Of a DNA stretch of 64,000 bases, positions 14,303 through 25,752 are shown in pieces (position 1 is the first letter of the stretch; the number at the start of each line of letters is the position of its first letter). A model generated the notes under the pieces. That model did no database searches, was not told where the DNA came from, and was given only the letters and a program-made list of their open reading frames with translations. The DNA is taken from the NCBI GenBank assembly GCA_015183035.1, contig JACZZP010000004.1, positions 1-64,000 on the forward strand. The letters are read 5' to 3'. This stretch comes from Meloidogyne chitwoodi. Taxonomy: Eukaryota; Nematoda; Chromadorea; Rhabditida; Meloidogynidae. The position numbers and the translations under genes were made by a program.

Positions 14303-15608
14303 GGATAAAAAAATTTTTCAATTTTAAAAATTTATTCACCCCAAAAAATTTCTATGTTCATGAACCTGGTTCTGGAATTCTAGTCATTATATTTTTATAT
14401 AAATTGCTCATTCGATTCAGCTTTCAAAGCTCTTTCGAATGATACCAAATTCAGTATAATTCTATAGAGGGAAAAAAAATTTCTTCAATTTTAAAAATTT
14501 ATTCACCCCAAAAAATTTCTATGTTCATGAACCTGGTCTGGAATTCTAGTCATTATATTTTTATATAAATTGCTCATTCGATTCAGCTTTCAAAGCTCTT
14601 TCGAATGATACCAAATTCAGTATATTCTATAGAGGGAAAAAAAATTTCTTCAATTTTAAAAATTTATTCACCCCAAAAAATTTCTATGTTCATGAACCTG
14701 GTTCTGGAATTCTAGTCATTATATTTTTATATAAATTGCTCATTCGATTCAGCTTTCAAAGCTCTTTCGAATGATACCAAATTCAGTATAATCTATAGAG
14801 GGAAAAAAAATTTCTTCAATTTTAAAAATTTATTCACCCCAAAAAATTTCTATGTTCATTAACCTGGTTCTCGAATTCTACTCGTTAGAATTTTAAATAA
14901 ATTGCTCAATAGATACAGCTTTTCGAGCTCTTTCGAATGATACCAAATTCAGTATATTTTAACATTTGAATAAAAAAATTTTTCAATTTTAAAAATTTAT
15001 TCACCCCAAAAAATTTCTATGTTCATGAACCTGGTTCTCGAATTCTACTCGTTAGAAATTTAAATAAATTGCTCATTAGATACAGCTTTTCGAGCTCTTT
15101 CGAATGATACCAAATTCAGTATATTTTAACATTGGAATAAAAAAATTTTTCAATTTTAAAAATTTATTCACCCCAAAAAATTTCTATGTTCATGAACCTG
15201 GTTCTGGAATTCTAGTCATTATATTTTTATATAAATTGCTCATTCGATTCAGCTTTCAAAGCTCTTTCGAATGATACCAAATTCAGTATAATCTATAGAG
15301 GGAAAAAAAATTTCTTCAATTTTAAAAATTTATTCACCCCAAAAAATTTCTATGTTCATTAACCTGGTTCTCGAATTCTACTCGTTAGAATTTTAAATAA
15401 ATTGCTCATTAGATACAGCTTTTCGAGCTCTTTCGAATGATACCAAATTCAGTATATTTTAACATTGGAATAAAAAAATTTTTCAATTTTAAAAATTTAT
15501 TCACCCCAAAAAATTTCTATGTTCATGAACCTGGTTCTGGAATTCTAGTCATTATATTTTTATATAAATTGCTCATTCGATTCAGCTTTCAAAGCTCTTT
15601 CGAATGAT
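14303..15608. repeat. Second satellite, eight 165-167-base monomers in two subtypes
   Basis: The word TTCACCCC recurs at 14335, 14502, 14667, 14833, 15000, 15167, 15333 and 15500, so the period is 165-167 bases. Two subtypes differ in the middle: GAATTCTAGTCATTATA or GAATTCTACTCGTTAGAA. Their order is a, a, a, b, b, a, b, a. Every monomer contains GCTCTTTCGAATGA near its end. This is less AT-extreme than the first array and shares no obvious sequence with it, yet the period is nearly the same. Confidence 0.96.
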
Positions 15609-15609
15609 A

Positions 15610-15695
15610 AGTTGGGCCCCGTCAATAAAATTGAAAAAAAAGTTGGGCCCCGTCATTAAAATTGAAAAAAAAGTTGGGCCCCGTCAATAAAATTA
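15610..15695. repeat. Three 31-base direct repeats
   Basis: AGTTGGGCCCCGTCA begins at 15610, 15641 and 15672. The copies are nearly identical, and the third is cut short before the palindrome at 15699. GGGCCC and the CCCCGTC tract stand out against the AT-rich surroundings. No function is evident. Confidence 0.9.
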
Positions 15696-15698
15696 ACA

Positions 15699-15728
15699 AA
15701 TCTGTGTTCTGTGCACAGAACACAGATT
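15699..15728. repeat. Perfect 30-base palindrome
   Basis: The two 15-base halves, AATCTGTGTTCTGTG and CACAGAACACAGATT, are exact reverse complements with no spacer. It directly follows the 31-base repeats and overlaps ATTCTGCGGACAATT, a word resembling the terminal repeat of the Merlin-type element near 21 kb. Confidence 0.95.
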
Positions 15729-16240
15729 CTGCGGACAATTGGAATAGGCCCCAGGTCCTGTCCTGCTCCGCACTCTAGCTGGTATTAAACTTTGGGAGGG
15801 TACTTATATTTTTCCCTTATAAGCTGGGTCCTGAATATCTAATGGAATATATATGCAAGTTTAATTTGCTGTCAATAAATTTTATTTGTATATTTTATGT
15901 GACAATATTTTTAAAATATCAATTCTTTTTATATTTTTACTTTTTTTATATCTTCTTAATTTTTATGTACTTTGTCATATGTACCTAAATATTATAAATT
16001 ACTTTCAGAATTAAGATGATGTTTTTTACTTATGCGACCAAATTTCCCAAATTTTTTTTCAAGCGTGTTAATGGACGAAACCGTTTAGTGCATTTCATTA
16101 CTAAAACACTATTTTAGGATAAATGTCAATGGACGAATCATCAAGTGCTTTTATTATAAATACTTCCTACTTTTTGTAGGATTTTTACTGATATCTCGAA
16201 AGTTAAACAAGTTTTGTATACACTCTTTGCATAACTTGCT
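15729..16240. other. Gene-free stretch downstream of the TPPP gene
   Basis: No open frame with convincing splice signals was found. The only structure noted is AATGGACGAA occurring twice about 60 bases apart (near 16069 and 16128) with similar following text, which suggests an old short duplication. The right part includes the 3' flank of the minus-strand TPPP gene. Confidence 0.5.
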
Positions 16241-18093
16241 TTATTGGTCGCATAGGTAAAATGTATCATATACCACTATATAACCTTGATTTCTGTATGA
16301 TGACACATATCCTGAATTGACTACAATGTCTTCTGTATAAACTTTCATTAATTATTATTTTTCTCATAACTCCTACCTCTTCCTGCTTTTCCTTTTCCTT
16401 TGCCCTCCTTGTCGAACCGTTCTTTATGTGCACCTTTAATTATTCCATACTTTATTAAATTTATGTTACCGTTATAGTTTGATTATTTTTTCCCACTAAT
16501 TATTTTACCTGTGTACTTGTTGTGGTCAGTCAGTCTTTAAATTAATATTTGACTAATAGGACACGCATTTATTTATACCTTTCATAAACATTTCCTTCTG
16601 TTGATACCCCTGCTATGGACTTTAAAGTTGGACCTTCAATAGCTTCTAATTTAGTACAGATTTGATCTATTTCTGCCTGTATTAATGTTGTAAATTTGAA
16701 CTTATTTTAAACTACCTGAACATCATTTTTGCTATTGTTTGCTCTATCCTTTGCTACATTTATGATAATTTGTTGAGTCTATGATATATTTTTTCACATT
16801 ACAATAATACAAAAATTAAAAAGTTAATACTTATAAAAATGCAAACTAATTATTTCTAATCTACTTTTATATGTTAGTTACAAATTTTATAATTATTCAT
16901 TATTCTCACCTCGTTAAACGTCGCTTTCTTCTTTGGTCTGCAGAATTCAACTTATTTTTAGGTTGAAAATTCAAAAACATACCCTGTCACTTTTGAGAAG
17001 GCCTGTTGTGAGGTTAAATAAAATTTAATTTTCTTAAACTAAACAATTTTTTGTGAAACTTTTTTGTAAACAATTTTTTATAACCCATAAATTTATTTAG
17101 GTAAAACTTGTTCATAGCGCCCAAGCTCCAATTCGAATGATCTATATGTCATTCGAAAGAGCTCGTCGAGTAGAGTCGAACGACATCAAAAAAAGTTTCC
17201 GGTCTCAACTATGTCCCGAGATATGGGTCCCTGAAAATCGAAAAACCATAGGGGGGAGTAAGCTATTTTTGGGTTATTCTGAGCCGAGATACAGGTCCTC
17301 AAAAATTGACCTAAATTATTTTCACTGAATTAATTATTTTGTTGTAATTTGCGCCGTAGAATGACGTATGTACCAAAAAGCCAACGAGAGATGAGCTCCC
17401 ACACGAAGAAGTCATAAAACACTCCTAATAGGTCCAAGTTTGGCGTGTTTCCAGCAAACTTCGATCCTTCATAACTTTGTTCAAAATCGTTCAATCAAGA
17501 CGATTTTGGTCTCATTCGATAGGTCTCGAAAAGCTCTTTTGAATGAGCTATCATTTGTATAATCGAATTTTTCACCTCAAAATGAGCTTACTCCCCCCTA
17601 TGGTTTTTCGATTTTTGGGGGTCTGTATCTCGGGTCATAGTTGAGACCGGAAACTTTTTTTGATGTCGTTCGACTCTACTCGACGAGCTCTTTCGAATGA
17701 CATATAGATCATTCGAATTGGAGCTTGGGCGCTATGAACAAGTTTTTCCTTTATTTACATGATCTTTCAACTTTTTAATAATAACTTACAATTCCAGTCA
17801 TTGTTGTTGTTATTAATTTTCCATCAATCACATTAGCGTCATTCAACCTAATAATGAATTTAATATTACTCCATTTAGAACATTTGTGTATTTACCACTT
17901 ATCAAAATTTTTTCCAGTCATTTCCACTACTTTAGGTGTTTGTGCCGATGTATGACCAAATTTAGCGAATGATTCCCATCTTAAAAATATATAGTTAAAT
18001 TAAAATAATTTTTACGTACTTTCGTTTTATTCCATTTGGATTTTTCCATCTAAATTCATAATCTATCTTGTTAGAACTGTTACTGTGAGCCAT
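16241..18093 (-). CDS. tppp: Tubulin polymerization-promoting protein (TPPP/p25-alpha)
   Basis: Ten exons on the minus strand: 18093-18020, 17979-17896, 17847-17790, 17002-16983, 16937-16910, 16778-16716, 16676-16579, 16534-16509, 16433-16377 and 16332-16241. All joins keep frame. The start is ATG with the peptide MAHSNSSNK. The p25-alpha domain shows TGKNFDKW, AFSKVTGPKKKATF and, near the C-terminus, LTDHNKYTGAHKERF and GYVSSYRNQG, which follow animal TPPP order and spacing. Members of this family bind and bundle microtubules and are common in ciliated cells. The third intron, 17789-17003, carries a 650-base inverted-repeat transposon. The last residues after YRNQG are non-conserved, and the final exon could be spliced further. 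The family call is firm; the exon ends are inferred by eye. Confidence 0.9.
17092..17757. mobile_element. Merlin-type non-autonomous element in TPPP intron 3
   Basis: The element spans 17100-17749 (650 bases), flanked by a perfect 8-base target duplication TTTATTTA at 17092-17099 and 17750-17757. The terminal inverted repeats start with GG and run about 165 bases with few mismatches. They include AACTTGTTCATAGCGCCC and CATTCGAAAGAGCTCG. No transposase is visible; a short open frame in the left arm is only arm sequence. GG ends with 8-base duplications fit Merlin, and a similar element with transposase remnants lies near 21 kb. A Mutator-like element is the main alternative because of the long arms. 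Confidence 0.85.
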
Positions 18094-18671
18094 TTCAATA
18101 TAAAAATTGTATCTAATCTATGAAAAAATTCAGCCTTTTTAAAAACCTTGTCAAAAAGCGAAAAACAATACATTTTTTGCAAAAAAAAAATTCAAATTAC
18201 TTATTTACAACATTTTTTGTGAAATTTATAAATTTAATACATACATATTATTTCAGTATTTACTTTTTTTAATTTTGCATTGCGAAAAATAATATTGACT
18301 TTTTTGTTTTTGGTTGGATTGACAGAATTAGAGAAAAAATGCCACAGCTAGAGGCATGAGTTGACTGGGAATTCTATTTAGTACAACATTCTATTTCATA
18401 GTATTTTTTATGCGATGTATATGTTGGGGAGACATTCATGTGGCAATATCATTTGAATTTTTTCCTTTGCTGAAAATTTTATTTTTCCCATTTTTTAACA
18501 ATATCTTCGAGTATAATTGCAAAATTTTATTCGGATAGGTAAAAACTTCTAAAAGAATCAATCATGTAAAATTTTTTGTATATTCATATACTCATAAACA
18601 CTGGAATGAAGGATAAAAACTTAAGAAACGATTGCTATATTGAATTCATTCTTTTTTAATCTAGCGTTTCA

Positions 18672-19631
18672 TTAAATGCAAATATATGAAAATGAAAACA
18701 TATCGTTTATCCAGGGCTCAATCATCATTCTTACCCATTTATTGGATTCACATTGACAGAAGATAAGAGTATCATTAACCTGTACAAGTCTATCGCCTGC
18801 TAAAATATGTAACTTATTAAAAATAATTTAGAAAAAATTCATTAGTTCCTATCAATAATTAATTTCAAAAAAGCAGTTAATCCTAGGTATATGAGTAATT
18901 TTTTATAATAATCTAACCTTCGAAATTTTTCCTAATTACTTTTCTCAAAGTGTAAGTTTATTATCTAAGCTCTGCTTGACTTACTTTCCATATCCATTCT
19001 TCCGATTACTCGAGCTAACGTCCGCATTCCTTTACATTTTACCTTGAATATTTCATCAAGTGGCCTGCAAAATGCAAATCTTATGTGGTTACTTAATTGC
19101 ATTATTTGTTCGTTATTATTAAAGTTGTCACATTCTTCTTCGTCTAAAATATAGCAACGCATAAATATTAATTCTAAATAAATCTTCAAATTTAATGTAA
19201 AATTTCGGATTAAAGAAAAATAAAAAGTTAGAACTATAATCAATAGCATTAACTTTAAGAAAGTTCACTTGATCATTAATATAATAAATTAAAAATTCAC
19301 CACTCAAGCAAGAGCAGACTTGATGCTGAATTTTTTCTATAGGGTCCATGGAGTAATCATATATTGGCGTAGTTGATACAAATTCATCATAAACGGGAAA
19401 GGACAATCCAAAAGGCACAAAATTTTGTTTATTATCGTTATTCTCTCCTGATCCTTCTTCTTTATTTTGTTTTTCATTAAGGCCGTCTCTTTCTTCATCA
19501 ACTAATGTTGGAAATTTTAATAATTCAACTGCACATGCTTGTTGATAATTCCGACATTTTGGATAATTATTAGATAATGTAATTCCAAAAAAAATAAATA
19601 AGCTTAATAACAAAATATAATGGCCGATCAT
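18672..19631 (-). CDS. Predicted secreted cysteine-containing protein
   Basis: Unrecognised family. Exon 1 starts at 19631 with a clear signal peptide (MIGHYILLLSLFIFFGITLS). An acidic, Asn/Glu-rich linker follows, then a cysteine pair in HQVCSCLSG, after which a GTGAAT donor joins an exon reading DEEECDNFNNNEQIMQ. This includes FAFCRPLDEIFKVKCKG and TLARVIGRMDMES and ends at a GTAAGT donor near 18986. The last exon reads GDRLVQVNDTLIFCQCE. The 3' end is uncertain. Reading through a possible GTAAGA donor gives a stop at 18672; a further intron is also possible. Even cysteine spacing and the leader suggest a disulphide-bonded extracellular protein. No catalytic motif is seen. Confidence 0.6.
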
Positions 19632-20868
19632 TTATTCTTTACAAGAGAGAAGAGTTTCATTTCAAATTGATTAGTTTATTCTGACGCAAGACAAATTACT
19701 TTATTGAGGCTATCAATTGAGTTAAAACTCCAGATTAAGCAAACTTACATTAAAAAATACTTTTGGTTGATTAATTGTTAAGAACAGCTGATTTTTAATT
19801 GTAAATAACGAAATAAAGCATGTTTGTTAAATAAACTGGATCAATTTTAAATTTTTATAAAGGTGATAAAAAATTTAAGATGAGCTGGTAACAATAAATA
19901 AAATTTGTTAGTCACTAATAAAACTTTGTGTAGTAAAAGAAACAAATGAAAAACAATAAATAGACCTAATCTTGAGATGTAATTTAACTGCTGACATTTC
20001 CTCCATCAAACTAAATTTTATCCATAATCTTTAATAAACAAAAAGAATTTAATTTGAACAAGAAAAAATCTATAACAAATAAAATTGTTTACTTGTAATG
20101 CTTAATGTGTTTACCGATAAACATAAGTCTAACTATATTGAGAATGATCAGATATATGATTTTTTCCAAATGAATGAACAAGTGAATTCAGATAGGTTAA
20201 TAATCGCTTTAAGAGCGTAATTATCTTGCAGAATTATTACCAGTTATTTAATTCTGCGTTAAATGGCATAATTTAATTGGCCATACATTTTATAGAATTG
20301 ACTCGCCCTGATCATCTTGATTAAATAAAAATCTAAACCACTCAAAAACTTGTTTTAACTCGACAAATTTATGATGTCTGTGGTGCACATTTATATTTAT
20401 GTACGTATACATATGTATATCTATTATTTCATCTATTGATTGATGTTGAGTAAAGTGAGCGAATAACTTATGAGTGAAGACATTAGATTGACTAGATGAA
20501 AACTAATGATAGTTAGACATAAATGAGCATACACAAACATTTATGAACAGTTGAGACTGACTGAGAAATAATAGATGGATAGACATGACAGTTGCATAGA
20601 GTAGACATGTACCGCACATTCCGTTATTATTTGTGTTTTAGATCATAAATTGATGACTAGATTTTTCTTTTTCATAGATAGCTTGAAACACATAACCCCA
20701 CTAAACTCTAAGAAATATTTTTTTTCAGCCTTTAAAGTTTTTTTCTAATTAGTAGATTTTTATACATCTTCTGATTCATGCAATTTATTAGTATTTTATC
20801 ATTATTTTTAGTTATATTTTTGCTTTTCATCAAGTTTTTGCGTAATATAGTTTTTCAAATTTTTAGTA
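19632..20868. other. Intergenic region between divergent genes
   Basis: About 1.2 kb between the minus-strand secreted gene and the plus-strand regulator, so it should hold both promoters. I see no open frame with splice support and no large repeat. A TTTTTAG just before the plus-strand ATG at 20869 looks like a trans-splice (spliced-leader) acceptor. Confidence 0.5.
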
Positions 20869-22873
20869 ATGTGCTCTCATCGTCTGTCAATTGCAAAATT
20901 AGTCCGTGATTTTAAAGAGCCGCTCTTTTCTCATTCATCACAAGTTTCACGTCAGAGCAAACAAGAGTTATGGGAATATATTCGACAGCAAGCAGTAATT
21001 CAAGGAGCTTCACAATATGCAAAGAAATCGTGGAAAGAGGTGTTTTATTTTATAAATTTGGTACTTTTTTGGTTTGGGGGGCATTCTGCGGACATTTTTT
21101 GCGGACAATTATTATTATATATTTTATTAGTATATGTTAGTTTGAATGTTTCCTTAAGGCATAGATTGACTTTATTCACACAAATAAGAATCATGATTGA
21201 CAATTTGTGAAATTAAATGAAAAAAACAATCTGGTCCTTTAAAACGTTGTCTCCATACAAATTCATGAATATAGCTCTCAAGTGTTGTTTCTGCTGTTCC
21301 AAATTCTGCTTTATGGCGTCTTTTCAGCTTCTGCCAGAGTGGCCATGTTGAGCATTTATCCTTCCGCTTTTCCTGACTCATTTCTCTTCCACAATCACAG
21401 GTTCTATGTTGATGAAGAAGCTTAAGATCTACTAACCAGTGATAAAAATCTTCTTCTGGAAGCTGATTTTGTTGTACAATTGTAATAAAGTAAAATTTTT
21501 AAGATTTTGAATCATTTTATCGAATAATTACTTTATAATGTTAAAATGACAAGGTAAAAAACATTATGCTATTTTGTTAATCAATTTACACCCTTTATTG
21601 CCTTAGGCAAAAATCAACTAATAAAATATATAATAATAATTGTCCGCAAAAAATGTCCGCAGAATGCCCCCCAAACCAAAAAAGTACCATAAATTTTTCC
21701 GTTAGGGTAACAATTAGTTCCTGTTCTAGATAGATTATCAGTTCCGACAGAGTTTTTGCTTTTGGAAAATATTTTCAGCTCCAATAAGCTAACTAATCTC
21801 TGTTTTTAATAATATTTCATCATCAAAAGTTAAACTGTTCTAATATTTCTCACATATCACCAGAAAGTAATATGAATGTATATATGAAATAATTAGCATG
21901 ATAGAATATTCAGATTCGTGATTGTGTTTGGGCCCCTATTCGACGTGATACCATGGCTAAATTAAATAAGGCCAAAACAGTCGGCGAAGACTCCGTTGTA
22001 TTTACAGAGGTGATTCTTTCTGAAATTTATAACTTAAAATTTGCTTTTTTTTGTTGTAAGGTTCATTAATATGTTTGGAATAAATATTTTTTAGATCGAC
22101 AAAATTGTCATTGAAATAATCAGCACGATAGGGCTTATGGGTTGGAATGCAGATGAAGAAGCAGCAAGATCACCTTTGGAACATTTTGTCGATAACGGCT
22201 TTAATGACAATTTTTCTCAAAATAAGCATTATTCGATGGACACTAAAATTTCTAGTAACCGAATGCAAATTGTCTGAAATTTTTGTTTTTTCAGACACTG
22301 TTAGCGGTAATTGTGATAACTCTTCTGATGATGACTTTGCTGAACTTGAAAGTAAACCTTGCGCATCTTTAAACCAAATGCTTGAGTTAATTCGTGAAAC
22401 ACCCATAACAACAATGACTTCTAAATTTTGCTTTAGTAGAAGAGATTCTGAAAATGGTTTTGTCTATGGAGACTTTGATCGTCAGTTGACGGCATCGACA
22501 AAGGTTGGTCGAGGTTTATAGATTTCTTTAAAATGCATTCTGTTTCTTATTATAATCATATTAATTCGTTTAATTTCCAAATTACAGGAGCAAAATCAAC
22601 AGAATATTCATAAGCGGAAAGCCTTAGATCAACCATTAGCCTTTCGAGAGCCTTCACTGTCTCCAGTATTGTGGACATCTTATGATTCAGATGTTGAACT
22701 AGACAAAGCATTAAAACGGGCTAAGTTGGAACATTACCATTTTCAAAAAATTCTATTAAAGGTATTTCTAAAATAAAAAATTTTTTTATAACATCTTTTA
22801 GGAACAGATAGAAGAAAAACGTCTACAAAACCAACTTCTACAAATCGAAATTAGAACAAAAAAAGGAAAATAG
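20869..22873 (+). CDS. Zeste/Myb-SANT-like regulatory protein
   Basis: Six exons joined with consistent phase, about 277 residues. Exon 1 (20869-21040) ends YAKKSWKE. After an 868-base intron the next reads IRDCVWAPIRRDTMAK, then IDKIVIEIISTIGLMG from 22095. A 39-base intron with donor GTAACC near 22253 leads to an acidic exon (NSSDDDFAELES). The last two exons are charged and helical, ending EQIEEKRLQNQLLQIEIR and the stop at 22871. The Trp spacing and K-rich helix in the first 110 residues resemble the trihelix/zeste DNA-binding fold that many nematode regulators share. The C-terminal coiled stretch could dimerise. The family call is tentative. Intron 1 hosts a transposon 19 bases after the donor. 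The ATG is preceded by TTTTTAG, a likely spliced-leader acceptor. Confidence 0.65.
21052..21696. mobile_element. Internally deleted Merlin element in an intron
   Basis: The element is 21060-21688 (629 bases). Its terminal inverted repeats of 72 bases are identical at 21060-21131 and 21617-21688. The ends begin GGTACTTTTTTGG, and GCGGACA occurs twice in each arm. The 8-base target duplication ATAAATTT flanks it exactly (21052-21059 and 21689-21696). The minus strand keeps both ends of a transposase. Perfect arms and an intact duplication point to a recent insertion. Confidence 0.93.
21172..21498 (-). pseudogene. Merlin (ISXO2/IS1595-like) transposase, core deleted
   Basis: The minus-strand frame reads QNQLPEEDFYHWLVDLKLL, then RTCDCGREMSQEKRKDK, an N-terminal zinc-ribbon-like segment as in Merlin transposases. 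It then jumps directly to LWQKLKRRHKAEFGT and SYIHEFVWRQRF, the extreme C-terminal part of the ISXO2-like transposase domain. The catalytic core with the DDE residues is missing. The product is about 100 residues against several hundred for a full transposase. An upstream in-frame stop sits near 21501, so an intron or truncation lies beyond. It cannot be an active transposase but may mark a family mobilised by an intact copy elsewhere. Confidence 0.8.
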
Positions 22874-23204
22874 TTAGCTTTTTATTATTTATGAGTAAAT
22901 TATCACTTAAATTATAAATATTTATGTGCCCTACTTATCTAAGACTGTTATAAAAGTTTATTATAAAATTATCTGTAATTCAGGGTTTTGTAACATTTAG
23001 TTTTCTATCAGCATCCATGTTTAGGATTACTTTGAAATAACTAAAGTTGTAATCTGATTTGTAAGGTGGCAAAATTTTCATTAGTATGTTATCTGCTATA
23101 TTATTTTGCTCACAATTAATGTTTGATGAAGGCAGTTTTGTTTCTATGACAACCACATTTATGTATTTTTCATTATTTTATATTTCTGTTTTCCTAAAAT
23201 GGCT

Positions 23205-25752
23205 ATGGTTACATCAAATATTATCATTTTTAATCAAACAAAGAGTGAAGAATATAATATTTATGGCGATTTTCGACAATTACATAAGCATATAAGAAAC
23301 GGATGGGAGGTTGAAACGTAATTAAATTCGATTAAATAAAAATATTTCTAAAATTTAATTGAACTATGAATTTTTTTAGGCATCAAAATGATGAGATAAC
23401 CGAAGCTATCCTTAGTAAATGTCGAGTTTTTGTTTTGCCTTCTCCAAGAGTAAAATTCACAGAGGAAGAGGTTTTTTATTTCATTTTCTTTAAGTTTAAC
23501 CTGAGTACCGTGATATTTAAAAATACTTATCCTTGAATAAAATTGTTTCCTAATAAATTTTTTCTCTAAGTTCTCGGTCCTACGAAAATTTATACAATCC
23601 GGTGGATCTCTGTTTGTTCTATCCAGTGAAGGAGGAGAAGAAAAAAATACTACAAATATAAATTTCTTGCTTGAAGAGTTTGGAATTTCATTCAACAACG
23701 GTGAGAATGTGGCTCAAACTTTCTCTATAATCCAATCATATCCTATACAGATTCCGTTATTCGTACAATTTTCCATAAATATTTCGATCCTAAGGAAGCT
23801 TTGATTTCTAATGGGGTACTTAATCGCGCACTTCCTATCGCAACTGGCGTCTTTCAAGCACAACGATCTTCAATCGCAAATTTCGAATTGTCAAATGTAA
23901 CTGATAAAGGTTTTAAAAAATTACACGTAGATAATGAAGACGATAACAATTTCAGGTAGTAGATTTTTAAAAGTAGTGCTTATTTATTGTTATAATTAAA
24001 AGTGATTCTTTGGAGTTTATTTATCCACATGGCTGTACCCTAAGTGTTAATCGTGAGTCAGTTAGTATCCTTTCAACTGGTACTGTTTGTTATCCAGTTT
24101 CAAGGCCCGTCTGTGCCCTTCATCATGTTAAAAAGGTACATTGTATAGATGGATTTCCCTTGATAAGTTTTGTTTCCTATTTTAAGAAAATTCAAATTTT
24201 TTTAAGGAAAACGGCAATGGCCGATTGGCTGTATGTGGTATTATGTTTTATTTTCGCTTATTAATTAAAAAATTATTTTCCTTATTAGGATCTGTGCGAA
24301 TGTTTGTAGACGATTATTTCAATAAGGAGGATAATGCCAAAATTTTTGTATGATTTATCAAGGTATTAAAATATGCATACAACCTAGGACGTCATTTTAA
24401 AATTTTTGTCCGGTTTCATGGAGTTAAATCAAATTGATGCAAATGAACCAAATATCACTGATTATCAACCAATACCTGACAATCTGCTGCTATCAAGTAC
24501 TTTCTTAATAATTGGCTTTTAGAACTTATTTAACATACGGATCTTACTTTTAAGGCAAACTTAAATTATGCCTACAAGAGAACGAATTTGATCATACGTA
24601 CTTTGGTGACTTTATTAAACTTTTTGACCAATCTCTTTCTTCGATCAGCCTTGAGCATTGGCCAGAAACGAAAAGGTTTAAGCTTTTAACTATTAATTTA
24701 CCTAAAAATAAATAATTTCTATTTCGGCTACGGTTTATCTATGCCTTCATAAAAAAAAATTGCTGAAATTAGATTTTTACTCATGTTTTTTAGTAAATTT
24801 AAATTTCTAGAATTTACGAGAGAATTGGTTTGAGGTACGAGCCACTTACCCTGGTTTCACCAACTTTTCAAGTAAGTGCTCTCGAGAAAAGTTAATGTAA
24901 TAATTTATAAAAAAGGTTCCAATGCCGCCATATCAACCTGCTGTACTTTATTTTAATAAACTATTAAAATGAGTAAAATTAATATTCAGGTTTTCCCTCC
25001 ACAGTTTCGTGAACTTCCGCAACCTCAGCTCGAGTTGTTTGAACTTAATGATGCATTTTGTATTATAATTATTTATAAATTTATACATATTAGTTATACT
25101 ATAAAAAAAGTTGTAAAAATGTTTCTCTTCATTTTTTGTAAATAAGGGTTTTTTATATGTAACATACTTTTGTAAATAGTATTAATATTAACTTCTAATT
25201 TTACAGCTACTCATGAAATACAACTCGCTCAACTTACAAATAGGTGTAAGTATATAGCAATTCTAAATGTTTTTATGAATATGTTTTATTAATAGCAAAT
25301 AGTATAGGTGGTGTTTATTTTAGTCAACTTGCCAAAACTCGCTAAAAAATTAAATCAAACAATTGTTTAGGTGCCGAAAATGAATTAGATATGTATATTC
25401 GAGAAGCAAGCGAAATACTTGGAATAAATAAAATACTATCCGAAGTTCTTACTGGAAATGATCAGAAAATAACATCTAAGCGTGTGCTTGATTATGTTAC
25501 ACGAAACTTAATAGAGTGGAAAAAATCAACAGCAGGAATGGTTTGTTAAAGTTATAAAGCTCGAAAATACTTTTTTAATATCAATAGGAAGAAGGAGACG
25601 ACATGACACACAAATATTTACCAGCACCGGATGGAAGTGGAATTTTTGTTGAGACAGAATCAGATTGGGCAAGGCAACAAGATAATGCAGATGCCATGGA
25701 AAATGTGGAGGAAAATTATGACCAGACGTTTTCAGAAATTTATCATGACTAA
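23205..25752 (+). CDS. osm-6: Intraflagellar transport protein 52 (IFT52/OSM-6)
   Basis: Fifteen short exons follow the IFT52 order. They are 23205-23317, 23380-23470, 23571-23700, 23751-23955, 24003-24135, 24207-24237, 24289-24347, 24388-24496, 24555-24675, 24811-24871, 24916-24942, 24990-25059, 25207-25245, 25371-25540 and 25588-25752. ATG at 23205 gives MVTSNIIIFNQTKSEEY, aligning with the usual N-terminus. Signatures include QSGGSLFVLSSEGGE, FHKYFDPKEALISNGVLNRA, YPHGCTLSVNRESVSILSTG, PPQFRELPQPQLELFEL and the final acidic exon ending EIYHD. IFT52 is a core IFT-B subunit needed to build sensory cilia. The frame is intact throughout, so the gene appears functional. Exon 13 uses the strong GTAAGT donor, which restores the conserved TNRC. 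Confidence 0.93.

Noticed and set aside
17137..17328. 63-residue open frame on the plus strand
   Set aside because: Lies inside the left arm of the inverted-repeat element; the reverse complement arm carries the same text and no protein signature is seen.
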